Shown piece by piece: positions 50,045-59,675 of a DNA stretch of 62,257 bases. This stretch comes from an uncultured Eubacteriales bacterium. GTDB lineage: Bacteria; Bacillota; Clostridia; Christensenellales; Aristaeellaceae. A program made the translations under genes and the position numbers. A model generated the notes under the pieces. The model made no database searches and was not told where the DNA came from. It was given only the letters and a program-made list of their open reading frames with translations. The DNA lies in NCBI GenBank assembly GCA_902761755.1, contig CACWLP010000010.1, positions 1 to 62,257 of the forward strand. Direction: 5' to 3'. Position 1 is the first letter of the stretch. Every line of letters starts with the position of its first letter.

Positions 50045-52378
50045 TCACAGCAGCGCCGTCTTCAGCACGTCCCCGATGTTTTCGGCGGAAACGATCCTGA
50101 ACTGGCTGAGCACGTGGGGCGGCACGTCCTCCAGGTCCTTTTTGTTTTCGGTGGGCAGGATGACGGTCCTGATCCCGGCACGGTAGGCGGCCAGCAGCTT
50201 TTCCTTCACCCCGCCGATGGGCAGCACCCGGCCCCGCAGGGTGATTTCCCCGGTCATGGCGATATCCTGGCGCACCTTCCGGCCCGTCAGGGCGCTCACC
50301 AGCGCCGTGGCCATGGTGACGCCGGCGGAGGGCCCGTCCTTGGGCACCGCGCCTTCCGGCACGTGGATGTGGATGTCGATGTTTTTATGGAATTCGCTGT
50401 CCAGATGGAACTCCTCCGCGTGGGCCCGCACCCAGGACAGGGCGGCCCGGGCGCTTTCCTTCATCACATCTCCCAGCTGGCCGGTGAGGAGCACCTGGCC
50501 GGTCCCCTGCATGGTGGCGCATTCCACCGCTAAGGTTTCGCCCCCTACGGTGGTGTAGGCCAGGCCGTTCACCACGCCCACCCGGGGCTCCTTTTCCGGG
50601 GCCTCCCGCAGATACCGGGGCGCGCCCAGGTATTTTTCCACGGTCTGGGGCGTCACCGACACGGTTTGCTTTTCCTCGTCCAGCATTTCCACCGCGGCCT
50701 TGCGGATCACCCGGGCGATGGTGCGGCTGAGGGTGCGCACCCCGGCTTCCCGGGTATAGCCCTCGATGATCCGGCGCATGGCCGCGTCGGACACCTTTAC
50801 CGATCGGGGCGGCAGCCCGTGTTCCTTCGTCTGCTTGGGCAGCAGATGCCGCTTGGCGATCTGCAGCTTTTCTTCCTCGGTATAGCTGGGCACCTCGATG
50901 ATCTCCATCCGGTCCAGCAGCGGGCCGGGGATGGTGTCCATGGCGTTGGCGGTGGTGATGAACATGACCTTGGAAAGATCGAAGGGCAGTTCCAGGTAAT
51001 GATCCCGGAAGGCGGCGTTCTGCTCCCCGTCCAGTACCTCCAGCATGGCGGAGGCGGGGTCGCCCCGGAAATCGTGGCTCATTTTGTCGATCTCGTCGAA
51101 GAGGAACACCGGGTTCATGGTGCCGGCCTGCTTGATCCCCGCGATGATGCGGCCCGGGATGGCACCCACGTAGGTGCGCCGGTGGCCCCGGATCTCCGCC
51201 TCGTCCCGCACACCGCCCAGGCTCATCTGCACGAACTTGCGGCCCATAGCCCGGGCGATGCCCTTGACGATGCTGGTTTTGCCCACACCCGGCGGGCCCA
51301 CGAAGCACAGGATGGGGCCCTTCATGTTCCCGTCCCGGGTGTTTAATTCCTTCATCCGGCGCACCGCCAGATGCTCGATCACCCGCTCCTTCACCTTTTC
51401 CATGGCGTAGTGGTCCTCGTCCAGGATGCGGCGGGCGCGCCGGAGATCCAGGTTGTCCGGGGTATATTTGCCCCAGGGCAGATCCAGGATCCATTCCACA
51501 TACGTGCGGCTGACGCCGATCTCCGGGGTGCCCGGGGCCATGCGGGAGAGGCGGTCCAATTCCTTCTCCGCCTTTTCCCGGGCTTCGTCGTTGAGGGGCG
51601 TTTCCGCCAGGCGCTCCCGCAGGTCCTCCACGTCCGTGGCTTCCCGGTCGCCCAGTTCTTCCTGGATGGCCTTGATCTGCTCCCGCAGGTAATAATCCTT
51701 CTGGTTCTTGTCGATCTGCTTTTTCAGCCGGCTCTGCACCTGCTTTTCGATGTCCGCCAGCTGGGTTTCCCTAATCAGGATGGCGCAGAGCGCCTCCAGC
51801 CGGGCCGTCACGTCGATTTCTTCCAGGATGGCCTGCCTGTCCTCGATGCGGGTGAGCACGTTGGCGGCGATGATATCCGCCAGCTGATCGGGCCTGTCCA
51901 CCTCGCTGACGCTGCGCTGGGTCTCCCCGGACACCCGGAGGCTCGCCCGGGCGTACTGCTCGAACAGGTCCTGGGTGGTGCGCATCAGCGCTTCGGTTTC
52001 CGGGGTGTCCCGCCAGCTCTGGGCGGGGATCTCCACCTGGGCGACGAGATAGTTTTCTTCCTGGGATACGTTTTTCAGGATGGCGCGTTCCCGGCCCTCC
52101 ACCAGCACCCGGATGGTGTCCCCCGGCAGGTTCAGCACCTGCTTGATCAGGGCCACCGTGCCCACCGGGCACAGGTCTTCTTTTTCCGGCTCCTCGATTT
52201 CTCCGTCCTTCTGGGCCACCAGGAACACGGTCTGATCCTCCATCATGGCCTGTTCCAGGGCCGCCACGCTCTTTTGCCGGCCCACGTCAAAATGCAGCAC
52301 CATATGGGGAAAAACCATCAATCCCCGCAGGGGGATCATGGGCAGGCGCAGGGCCTCTTTCGCTTTCTTTCTGGGCAT
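50045..52378 (-). CDS. lon: ATP-dependent protease Lon (LonA type)
   Basis: A 777-residue soluble AAA+ serine protease. The N-terminal LON domain starts [21 protein letters not shown], followed by a coiled-coil region ([22 protein letters not shown]), Walker [11 protein letters not shown], Walker [10 protein letters not shown], and the protease domain with catalytic Ser in PKDGPSAG and Lys in [11 protein letters not shown]. It degrades misfolded and regulatory proteins. ATG 52378 has AGGTGA upstream. Good promoter; operon with engB. Confidence 0.97.
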   Translation of the reverse strand: MPRKKAKEALRLPMIPLRGLMVFPHMVLHFDVGRQKSVAALEQAMMEDQTVFLVAQKDGEIEEPEKEDLCPVGTVALIKQVLNLPGDTIRVLVEGRERAILKNVSQEENYLVAQVEIPAQSWRDTPETEALMRTTQDLFEQYARASLRVSGETQRSVSEVDRPDQLADIIAANVLTRIEDRQAILEEIDVTARLEALCAILIRETQLADIEKQVQSRLKKQIDKNQKDYYLREQIKAIQEELGDREATDVEDLRERLAETPLNDEAREKAEKELDRLSRMAPGTPEIGVSRTYVEWILDLPWGKYTPDNLDLRRARRILDEDHYAMEKVKERVIEHLAVRRMKELNTRDGNMKGPILCFVGPPGVGKTSIVKGIARAMGRKFVQMSLGGVRDEAEIRGHRRTYVGAIPGRIIAGIKQAGTMNPVFLFDEIDKMSHDFRGDPASAMLEVLDGEQNAAFRDHYLELPFDLSKVMFITTANAMDTIPGPLLDRMEIIEVPSYTEEEKLQIAKRHLLPKQTKEHGLPPRSVKVSDAAMRRIIEGYTREAGVRTLSRTIARVIRKAAVEMLDEEKQTVSVTPQTVEKYLGAPRYLREAPEKEPRVGVVNGLAYTTVGGETLAVECATMQGTGQVLLTGQLGDVMKESARAALSWVRAHAEEFHLDSEFHKNIDIHIHVPEGAVPKDGPSAGVTMATALVSALTGRKVRQDIAMTGEITLRGRVLPIGGVKEKLLAAYRAGIRTVILPTENKKDLEDVPPHVLSQFRIVSAENIGDVLKTALL

Positions 52379-52438
52379 ACGATCACCTGTCAGATTTCGT
52401 TGGCATCCTGCCGGGGGCAAACCGCCCGGCGGATTTTC

Positions 52439-52467
52439 ATTATACCGGAAAGCCGCCCAAATTGCAA
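52439..52467 (-). promoter_or_regulatory. Sigma-A promoter of lon-engB
   Basis: Minus strand TTGCAA (52462-52467), 17-base spacer, TATAAT (52439-52444), 60 bases before the ATG and partly abutting the lonB stop. No CIRCE-type heat-shock operator is seen. Confidence 0.78.
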
Positions 52468-52471
52468 CCGC

Positions 52472-54136
52472 TCATCCCCGGGGCGCGGCGGCCAGCGTAT
52501 CCGTGATCTGCGCGGGAGAAGCGGGCGCGGCGGCGGCCGGGCAGGCGGGCAGCAGCATTTCCTTCAGCACGTCCTGCACCGTATCCGCCAGGATCACCCG
52601 GATCCCCGCCTCCCGGAAGCGCTCCATGCCGTTTTCCCGGGGCACGATCACCCGTTTGAGCCCCGCGCGCCGGGCCGCTTCGATCTTTTCCGGCACGCCG
52701 CCCACGGGCCGGATGCTTCCCATGAGGCCGATCTCCCCCGTCACGGCGGTTTTCCCGTCCGCGGGCCGTCCCGTCAGGGCGCTCACCGCCGCGGCGGCCA
52801 TGGCCGCCCCCGCCGACGGCCCGTCCACCGGCATGCCGCCGGGAAAATGGATGCGCACGTCCGTCCGCCCGTCCAGGTATCCCAGGCGGCGCAGCGCCGC
52901 TTCCACCATTTCCGCCGACACCCGGGCGGAGGACGCCCTCCGCAGCGTGCGGCCCCCGCCGGTCATTTCCTCTTCCTCCACGATGCCGGTGACGTACACG
53001 TGCCCACCGCCTTCTTCCGCCGCGGCCTCGATCTCCATCACCGCCCCCTGGTGGCTGCCGTACACCGCCAGGCCGTGCACCGCGCCCACCCGGTCCGCGT
53101 CCGCGGCCTCGCCCGACGCTCGCCGGGCGTAATGCCCCGCGGCGATCACCCATTCCATATCCGTCCGGCCAATGGCTTTCCGGCCCGCCATTTCCGCCGC
53201 GCCTGCCGCCATCTGCACCATGTTCACCGCGTCCCGGCCGCAGGCGGCGTACTGCCCGGTGAGGGCGGCAGTCTCCTCCGTCATGGGGCATTCCGCCCGC
53301 TGGGCCGCTTCAAAGGCGATGCGGCTGATCTCCTCCGGCTCCAGGGCGCGGAAGAACACCTCCATGCACCGGGAGCGCAGGGCCGGCGGGATCTCCTCCG
53401 GGCTGCGGGTGGTGGCCCCCACCAGGCGGAAATCCGCCGGCAGGCCGTGCCTGAATACCTCGTGCACGTACCGCGGGGTATTCCCGTCCCCCGGGTGATA
53501 GTACGCCGATTCAAAGCGCACCTTCCGGTCCTCCAGCACCTTGAGCAGCTTGTTCATCTGGATGGGGTGCATTTCCCCGATCTCATCCAGGAACAGCACG
53601 CCCCCGTGGGCCTTCGTCACCGCCCCGGGCATGGGCTGGGGCACTCCCTGCACCCCCAGCGGCCCCGCGCCCTGGTAAATGGGATCGTGGACGGAGCCGA
53701 TCAGCGGGTCCGCGATGGCCCGCTCGTCAAAGCGCACGCAGGTGGCGTCCATTTCGATGAAAGGCGCGTCCGGGCGGAAGGGCGTGCCGGGGCTTTTCTT
53801 CGCCGCCTCCAGGGCCAGCCGGGCCGCGCAGGTCTTGCCGATGCCCGGCGGGCCGTAGATCAGCACATGCTGGGGATTCCTTCCCCCCAGGATGGCCAGC
53901 AGCGCCCGCACCCCCTCCTCCTGGCCCACGATGTCCCGGAGCGTCCGGGGCCGCACGTGCTCCGACAGCGGCTCGGTCAGGTGAACGGCGCGCATCTTCC
54001 GCAGCTTTTCCATTTCCTCCGCGTTTTCCCGTCGGACGCCCGGCGGCGCGGCGCGGCCGGATCGCAGCTGCCTGAAAAAATACGCGCCCATGATCAGCGT
54101 CACCGCCAGCTGCACCAGCGTCAATACCCAGATCAA
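52472..54136 (-). CDS. lonB: LonB-type AAA+ protease
   Basis: A 554-residue membrane-anchored Lon paralogue. Residues about 1-22 form a transmembrane helix (IWVLTLVQLAVTLIMGAYFF). The AAA domain has IYGPPGIGKTCAA, Walker B LFLDEIGEMHPIQMNKLL, sensor GATTRSPEEIP. The protease domain has Ser in VDGPSAGAAMAAAAVSA and Lys in EKIEAARRAGLKR. Length and anchor match Bacillus LonB (about 550 residues), which is made under sigma-F in the forespore. TTG 54136 is preferred: AAGGGGG is 7-8 bases upstream and it aligns with the family start. It starts inside the T tract of a hairpin. Confidence 0.88.
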   Translation of the reverse strand: MIWVLTLVQLAVTLIMGAYFFRQLRSGRAAPPGVRRENAEEMEKLRKMRAVHLTEPLSEHVRPRTLRDIVGQEEGVRALLAILGGRNPQHVLIYGPPGIGKTCAARLALEAAKKSPGTPFRPDAPFIEMDATCVRFDERAIADPLIGSVHDPIYQGAGPLGVQGVPQPMPGAVTKAHGGVLFLDEIGEMHPIQMNKLLKVLEDRKVRFESAYYHPGDGNTPRYVHEVFRHGLPADFRLVGATTRSPEEIPPALRSRCMEVFFRALEPEEISRIAFEAAQRAECPMTEETAALTGQYAACGRDAVNMVQMAAGAAEMAGRKAIGRTDMEWVIAAGHYARRASGEAADADRVGAVHGLAVYGSHQGAVMEIEAAAEEGGGHVYVTGIVEEEEMTGGGRTLRRASSARVSAEMVEAALRRLGYLDGRTDVRIHFPGGMPVDGPSAGAAMAAAAVSALTGRPADGKTAVTGEIGLMGSIRPVGGVPEKIEAARRAGLKRVIVPRENGMERFREAGIRVILADTVQDVLKEMLLPACPAAAAPASPAQITDTLAAAPRG

Positions 54137-54144
54137 AAAAACAC

Positions 54145-54186
54145 CCCCTTCACACGCACACGAAACGTCTTTAGCATGTGAAGGGG
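54145..54186 (-). promoter_or_regulatory. Hairpin overlapping the lonB ribosome-binding site
   Basis: Minus strand CCCCTTCACATGC pairs with GCGTGTGAAGGGG (13 bp, one G-T), then GTGTTTTTTTG. The 3' arm contains the lonB Shine-Dalgarno and the T tract contains its TTG start, so the structure can act both as terminator for upstream transcription and as a block on lonB initiation. Confidence 0.65.
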
Positions 54187-54232
54187 AAAGTGGAACCATG
54201 CGTTTCTTCGACGGAAAAAATGATAGGCGGCT

Positions 54233-54799
54233 TCAGGCCCCGGACCGCAGCCATTCCTCCCGGGTCAGGATATTGGTTTCGTCCTGTTCCACTGTGTGGA
54301 ACCGCGTTTCAAACGTGCCGTAGGCGTAATGCCTGAACCCACACTTTTCCTGCACCCGCGCGGACTGGGTGTTGGACAGGAAATGAGCGCACAGGATCAC
54401 GTCCAGCCCCACCTCCTCAAACAGATACCGGATCGCCGCGTTCACGGCCTCCGGCATCAGGCCCCGGCCCCAGTACGCCTTTGCCAGCACGTAGCCAATC
54501 TCCCGGCACCGTTTGTCCTTCAATTCCGGGAATTTTTCCTCGCTGTATTTTTCGATGCCCAGGGACCCGATCACCCTGCCGCAGTATTCCAGGGCGAAGG
54601 TCTTCCTGTTTTCGATGAACCGGTCCAGAATCGCCTGGGTTTCTTCCCGGCTGGCATGGGGCTTCCACCCCGCCATCTGGCCCACGCCGTCCACCGAGGC
54701 ATAGGCATAGAAGTCCTCCAGATCGGCCTGCCGCCAGGGCCTGAGGATCAGCCGCCCGGTGCGCAGCACAACGCGGCTGATATCAATATCCGCATTCAT
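54233..54799 (-). CDS. RimJ/RimL-type GNAT acetyltransferase
   Basis: A 188-residue GNAT enzyme. The start VVLRTGRLILRPWRQADLEDFYAY, the ERKFPELKDKRCREIGYVLAKAYWGRGLMPEA-like core (acetyl-CoA loop YWGRGLMPEA) and the SNTQSARVQEKCGFRHYA helix are typical of RimJ/RimL proteins acting on protein N-termini or small amines. It starts 15 bases after the BMP-family gene stop, with AAGGAA upstream, so it is the last gene of the sensor operon. Confidence 0.85.
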   Translation of the reverse strand: MNADIDISRVVLRTGRLILRPWRQADLEDFYAYASVDGVGQMAGWKPHASREETQAILDRFIENRKTFALEYCGRVIGSLGIEKYSEEKFPELKDKRCREIGYVLAKAYWGRGLMPEAVNAAIRYLFEEVGLDVILCAHFLSNTQSARVQEKCGFRHYAYGTFETRFHTVEQDETNILTREEWLRSGA

Positions 54800-54814
54800 C
54801 GCGTTCTTCCTTTT

Positions 54815-56005
54815 TTACTCGATCTCCAGGATCACGTCTTTGAGCACATAATGGAAGCCGGGCAGGGAAAAATCCTTGTTCTCGGCATAGCCCTGATTCA
54901 GGTCGTAGGTATCCCCTTCGTCGTCGGGGTTCACCCCCAGGTAATCCCCCCGGAACACCTCCAGCCTGCCTTTTTTGAACTGCTCGATGGCCTTGTCCAT
55001 CTTTTCCTGGGTGCCCTCCGCCGCGATCAGCTGATTCAGATCCAGCATTTCCACCCAGTCCTTTTCAAACCCGGCGCATACGTCCCGGCCGTGCACGTCG
55101 CCGTCCACCCGCTCCTCGATGCGCTTCCCGTCCAGCACCGCGCCCACCGCCTGCACCACGTAAGGGGTCCAGTTGATCCGGGTGCTGATCAGGGAGGTGG
55201 CGGGGGCCACGTCCAGCATGCTCTGGCTGTAGCCCACGTGATACACCGGGCGGCTGCCCGCCGCATCCTCGCAGGCCACCGCCGGGCCGATGGTGTGGGT
55301 GTTCTGAGCGATCACCACGCAGCCCTGCTCGATCAGGGATTTGGCGCAGGCCTTTTCCCGGCTGTAATTGCTGCCCGTGCCGGTGTATTTTACGATCATC
55401 CTGGCTTCCGGCGCCACGGACCGGACCCCCAGCAGGAACGCCGTATAGCCGGACCGCTCCTCCGCCGAGGGCGTCGCCCCCACGAAGCCCACCAGCGCCT
55501 GGTCCGCCCCGATGGCGCCGTCGTCGATCAGCTGGCGCAGCTTCATGCCCGCCGCGATGCCGCTGACGTAGCGCCCCTGGTAGATCTTCCCGTTGAAGGT
55601 GTGGTAGTTTTCCGGCAAATCGGTATCCGGCAGGTCCTGATAGGATTCCTGGCAGAACTGGGTGCCGGGGTATTCCGCGGCCACCTGGGCCGCCAGCTTG
55701 GTATCCACGTTGGTGAAGATCACCCGGCAGCCCATCTGGGCCATTTCCCGCAGGGGCTTTTCCGCCTCGGCGCTGATCACGTTGCTCTTCACCAGCACCT
55801 CCACCCGCTCCGGATACTCGTGCTCCAGGGCGCGCTGGGCCAGGGAGAAATTGTAGGTATAGGGGGTGCTTTCATCGTTTTCGTAGATGAAGCCCACCTT
55901 CATCACGCCCTCCACGGGCTTGCCCGCCCGGATGGAATGGAAGGTGAAAAACGCAAGCAGCACCGCCAGGGCCGTCGCCGCCGCCGTAAGGATATACCGC
56001 TTCAT
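54815..56005 (-). CDS. BMP/PnrA-family solute-binding protein
   Basis: A 396-residue extracytoplasmic binding protein with a short N-terminal hydrophobic anchor (about 5-25) and no lipobox Cys. The BMP fold is indicated by KVGFIYENDESTPYTYNFSLA, VRVIFTNVDTKLAAQV-like core, YQGRYVSGIAAGMKLRQ, VGFVGATPSAEERSGYTAFLLGV and ISTRINWTPYVVQAV. PnrA-type proteins bind purine nucleosides. The ATG overlaps the HD-GYP stop (ATGA), so expression is coupled. No ABC permease or ATPase follows, so it may present ligand to the sensor rather than to a transporter. Confidence 0.88.
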   Translation of the reverse strand: MKRYILTAAATALAVLLAFFTFHSIRAGKPVEGVMKVGFIYENDESTPYTYNFSLAQRALEHEYPERVEVLVKSNVISAEAEKPLREMAQMGCRVIFTNVDTKLAAQVAAEYPGTQFCQESYQDLPDTDLPENYHTFNGKIYQGRYVSGIAAGMKLRQLIDDGAIGADQALVGFVGATPSAEERSGYTAFLLGVRSVAPEARMIVKYTGTGSNYSREKACAKSLIEQGCVVIAQNTHTIGPAVACEDAAGSRPVYHVGYSQSMLDVAPATSLISTRINWTPYVVQAVGAVLDGKRIEERVDGDVHGRDVCAGFEKDWVEMLDLNQLIAAEGTQEKMDKAIEQFKKGRLEVFRGDYLGVNPDDEGDTYDLNQGYAENKDFSLPGFHYVLKDVILEIE

Positions 56006-59000
56006 GCTTTGCCCTCCTGCGCGCCGTCCGCATTGCCGTCGGCCTTCCGGGCCGCCGCATCCTGCGGCGCTGCCTCGTCCTTTGGCGCTTCTTCATTCTG
56101 CACGCCGTAGATTTCGTGAATGTTGATCTTCCCGTCCTCGATGAGCTTAAGCAGCGCGTCCACAAACCGGGGATCGAACTGGGTGCCCCGGCCCTTTTTC
56201 ATCTCGTTGAGCACGTAATCAAAGTCCATTTGCTTGCGGTACACGCGGTTGGCCGTCATGGCGTCGAAGGCGTCGGCCACGCCGATGATGCGCCCGAACA
56301 GGGGGATCTCCTCACCCTGGAGCCCGTCGGGATAGCCCCGGCCGTCATACCGCTCGTGATGGTAGCGGGCGCCCTCCACCACGTGGTCGATCAGGGTGAA
56401 ATCCTTGAGAATCTCGGCGCCCTTGGTGGTGTGGGTCTTCATCTTGGCGTATTCCTCGTCCGTCAGCCGGGCGGGCTTGTTGAGGATGCTGTCCGGCACG
56501 CCGATCTTGCCGATGTCGTGCATGCGGGCCGCCTTGCGCAGGCTTTCGCATTCCTCCTCGCTCATGCCCACCTCCCGGGCGATCATCACCGAATATTCGC
56601 TGACCCGCCTGGAGTGCTCCGCCGTGCGCACGTCCTTGGCGTCGACGGCCTTCGCGATGGCGAAGATGGTCTCGTTGCCCATCTGCACCTGCTGCCGCAC
56701 CAGCGCCAGTTCCTTCTCCTGCTTTTCCAGGGCGCGCTGCATCTGCCGCCGCACCAGGAACCAGGTGAACCATGCGATGAAAATGATGGGCACGATCAGG
56801 AGATAGAAAATGAACCACGGATTGTCGTAGATTTCTTCTTCCTTGATCAGCTCGTAGGTGCGCTCCCCCAGGATATCCTGCTGGTTATGGTCGAATACCG
56901 CCAGGTGGAACAGGTATTTTCCCGGGGGCACATTGGTGTACACGATGGCGCTGACGCTGTTCTGGGGCAGCACGATCCAGCCGTCCTCGAAGCCCTCCAG
57001 ATAGAAGCCCACGTAGGGGTCCTGGATGGTGTAGTTGATGATCTCGGGATACAGTTCGATCTTGGAGGTGCTGCGCGCCGCCACGATGGGGGCGGATTTT
57101 TCGATGGGATAGGCTTTGCCGTCCATCCGCACGGTGCTCACCGTCAGCCGGCAGGATTTGGTGGTGGAGATATACTGGTTGGCATTGATGACGAACACGC
57201 CCGTATCGCAGGGCAGGAACAGGTTTTCCTTCCCGTCGAAACAGTTCCAGGAATTGGCCGTCAGGGCGCTGTTGAGGCCCTGGCGGGAATCCAGCAGCTT
57301 GTAGGAGATACTGTCCGCGCCGGAGAGCAGCTCCTCCCGGTCCACCACGTAGATGCCGGCGCTGCTCATCACGAACAGGGTGTGCTCATCCTTGATCCAG
57401 ATATCGTAGTTGTTGTAATACGGGAAATTGCTCAGCTGGCGGATCGTTCCTTCCTTGTCCATGTAGCACAGGCTGTTGCTGGTGACGATGAAGACGCCCT
57501 CGGAATACGGATCCCACACCGTGCGCAGGATCACCCCGCTGGTAAGCCCGTCCTCCCGGCCGATCATCCGGGCCAGGTTGCCCCGGCGGATCAGGGCGAT
57601 GCCGTCCCCGTCCGTGCCCGCCAGGATGGATTTGTCCGGCAGCTCCGTCACGGTAAGGATCACGGTGTTGGTCAATCCTTCCTTCCGCCCGACGGTGCGC
57701 ACCACCTTATGCCCGCGGATGAAGTTGAGGCCCGTATCCCCCGCGGCCAGCACCGTGCCGTCGGAAAGCTCCTTCACCACCCGGGCACTGTCGCCCAGGC
57801 TGCCGGATTTGCTGTCGTAGGTGTGCTGCGTGCCGTCCTTTTCCACCTCGATCAATCCCCAGTCGTCGGTGCAGATCCACAGGCTGCCGCTGCTGTCCGC
57901 CATCAGGCAGCGGATGCGCACCGCGGAATGTTCCGGGGTTTCGGCAAACTGCTCCGTCAAGGCGTTGGTGACGCGCGTTTTGCACGTTTCGTCCACCGCG
58001 TCCAGGCCCTTGTCCGTGCCGAAATAGTAGGCGCCCTGCCAGGCCTCCACCGCATTGACCATTTTGCTGGTCATGCCCAGGGTGGCGTACACGTCCCGGA
58101 AAGTGGACGGCGCCATCCTCAGCAGGCCCTTCCGGGAGGAGGTGAACCAGAAATTCCCCTGGTAGTCCACCTGCATATTGTCGATGGAGTTGTCAAAATC
58201 GTTGGTATTGACGCTGCGGAACGTGCCGGACGCATCCACGAAGCCCACGCCGTTGTCGGCGGTGATGAACAGATCGCCGTTTTCCAGGTACTGCATGTCG
58301 TTGAGGTTGCTCAGGCCCTCGCACAACATGCAGCCGACTTCCTCAAAATACTCGTTGGAAACGTCGTAGATATAGATCGCGTTTTCCTTGGTGCCCAGCA
58401 GCAGCCTGCCCTGGGGATCGAAGCAGCAGGTGCGGAAATTGCCGTGATCGCCGGTGTTCCGCAGGGAGGAGAGGATCTTGCCCTTCCGGATCAGGAACGC
58501 CCGCCCGTTCTTGGTCACCGCGGCCACCAGACCGCTGGGATCCGCGGCAAGATGGCTGGCGTAATTGATTTCCCGCAGGGTATTCACTTTCTTGAGGCCG
58601 CCGTTCAGCGTCAGGATCTGCAGGCTGTCGGTGGTGCCGATGTAATAATACCCGTTGGTATCCTGGATGATGCTGCGCACGGTATTGGAGGGCAAGCCCC
58701 GGCTTTCGTCCACCACGTTGGCGATTTTTTCATTGATGGCGATGGACAGCCCGCTGTCGTTGGTGCCGATCCACAGCCGGCCTTCCTCGTCCACGTACAG
58801 GCATCTCACATTGCGCACCGATTCATAGTCCATCCAGCGGAACTCCCGGCCGTTATAACGGTACAGTCCTGCGTAAGTGCCCACCCACAGGATCCCGTCG
58901 TTGGTCTGGGCGATGTCGTTGGCCTCGCCGCAGGGCAGGCCGCTTTTGCCGGCGTACACCGTCTGCACGTAATTGCTGTAATCGGCGCCGGGCACGGAGG

Positions 59001-59646
59001 CTTCCTCCGCACGGACGTTGATCCCCCCACAGCACAGCAGCACCGCCAGCGCCGCCGCCGCGGCCTTTTCCGCCGCGTGCGCCCCGGCAGGCTTTTCTTT
59101 TTTCCTTTTGATGCGGCGGACCAGGCGCAGCACCAGGAACAAGAGCATCAGCGTCAGGAATTTATCCAGGAAATCGATATAAAACTGCCCGGCCACATAG
59201 CACAGCAGATCGGGGCAGCCCTGCTCCCTGAGAAAGCCGATCACGCCGTCGCCCCATTTGTTCCCCGTGCTGCCGTGATAAAACAGGATATTCAGCGGCG
59301 TGGACACCAGGATGGCCGCCGCCGCCGACATGGCGCTCACCGTCATGGCGCTGAACAGCCTGTCCAGGGATTTTCTTTTGGCCGCCAGGCCTACGATGAT
59401 GCCCAGGGTGACGCTGGTAACGCTGTAAATAATGGACAGGCGGTTTTCCAGCGCATAGATCAGGTTTCCCGTCAGGCCCACAATGCTGCCGCACACCGGC
59501 CCCGCTATGTACGCGCTGAGCACCGTGCCGAACGCATCCAGCCACAGCGGCAGCGACAGGCGCACCGCCAGCAGCTTGCCGCCGTAATTGAGAAGGATAC
59601 AGAATAATATGAACAGGCTGAAATGCGTCAGCTTCCATTTCTTCAT
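56002..59646 (-). CDS. Membrane sensor with ECF-S-like domain, beta-propeller and HD-GYP phosphodiesterase
   Basis: A 1,214-residue multidomain protein. Residues about 1-185 form five to six helices resembling an ECF transporter S-component (LPLWLDAFGTVLSAYIAG, GLTGNLIYALENR). After another hydrophobic helix (about 190-212), residues about 225-880 are two-component-regulator propeller repeats (GILWVGTYAGLYRYNG, GRLWIGTNDSGLS, GSLWICTDDWGLIEV) closed by a Y_Y_Y-like domain (VYTNVPPGKYLFHLAVFD). A transmembrane helix (about 950) and coiled coil lead to HD-GYP: ARMHDIGKIGVPD and HHERYDGRGYPDGLQG. The C-terminus is Ala/Glu-rich. It would hydrolyse c-di-GMP in response to an external ligand. Flanked by two solute-binding proteins. 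Confidence 0.88.
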   Translation of the reverse strand: MKKWKLTHFSLFILFCILLNYGGKLLAVRLSLPLWLDAFGTVLSAYIAGPVCGSIVGLTGNLIYALENRLSIIYSVTSVTLGIIVGLAAKRKSLDRLFSAMTVSAMSAAAAILVSTPLNILFYHGSTGNKWGDGVIGFLREQGCPDLLCYVAGQFYIDFLDKFLTLMLLFLVLRLVRRIKRKKEKPAGAHAAEKAAAAALAVLLCCGGINVRAEEASVPGADYSNYVQTVYAGKSGLPCGEANDIAQTNDGILWVGTYAGLYRYNGREFRWMDYESVRNVRCLYVDEEGRLWIGTNDSGLSIAINEKIANVVDESRGLPSNTVRSIIQDTNGYYYIGTTDSLQILTLNGGLKKVNTLREINYASHLAADPSGLVAAVTKNGRAFLIRKGKILSSLRNTGDHGNFRTCCFDPQGRLLLGTKENAIYIYDVSNEYFEEVGCMLCEGLSNLNDMQYLENGDLFITADNGVGFVDASGTFRSVNTNDFDNSIDNMQVDYQGNFWFTSSRKGLLRMAPSTFRDVYATLGMTSKMVNAVEAWQGAYYFGTDKGLDAVDETCKTRVTNALTEQFAETPEHSAVRIRCLMADSSGSLWICTDDWGLIEVEKDGTQHTYDSKSGSLGDSARVVKELSDGTVLAAGDTGLNFIRGHKVVRTVGRKEGLTNTVILTVTELPDKSILAGTDGDGIALIRRGNLARMIGREDGLTSGVILRTVWDPYSEGVFIVTSNSLCYMDKEGTIRQLSNFPYYNNYDIWIKDEHTLFVMSSAGIYVVDREELLSGADSISYKLLDSRQGLNSALTANSWNCFDGKENLFLPCDTGVFVINANQYISTTKSCRLTVSTVRMDGKAYPIEKSAPIVAARSTSKIELYPEIINYTIQDPYVGFYLEGFEDGWIVLPQNSVSAIVYTNVPPGKYLFHLAVFDHNQQDILGERTYELIKEEEIYDNPWFIFYLLIVPIIFIAWFTWFLVRRQMQRALEKQEKELALVRQQVQMGNETIFAIAKAVDAKDVRTAEHSRRVSEYSVMIAREVGMSEEECESLRKAARMHDIGKIGVPDSILNKPARLTDEEYAKMKTHTTKGAEILKDFTLIDHVVEGARYHHERYDGRGYPDGLQGEEIPLFGRIIGVADAFDAMTANRVYRKQMDFDYVLNEMKKGRGTQFDPRFVDALLKLIEDGKINIHEIYGVQNEEAPKDEAAPQDAAARKADGNADGAQEGKA

Positions 59647-59675
59647 TCTTTTCCCCCCTTCCCCGCTCTATGCGC

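Noticed and set aside
54137-54199. ATG 54199 as lonB start
   Set aside because: No good Shine-Dalgarno and it adds 21 residues before the family's N-terminal membrane helix; TTG 54136 fits LonB length.
56116-59607. 1,163-residue plus-strand frame opposite the HD-GYP gene
   Set aside because: Low-complexity His/Gly/Val-rich translation with no domain or ribosome-binding site; the minus strand encodes recognisable propeller and HD-GYP motifs.
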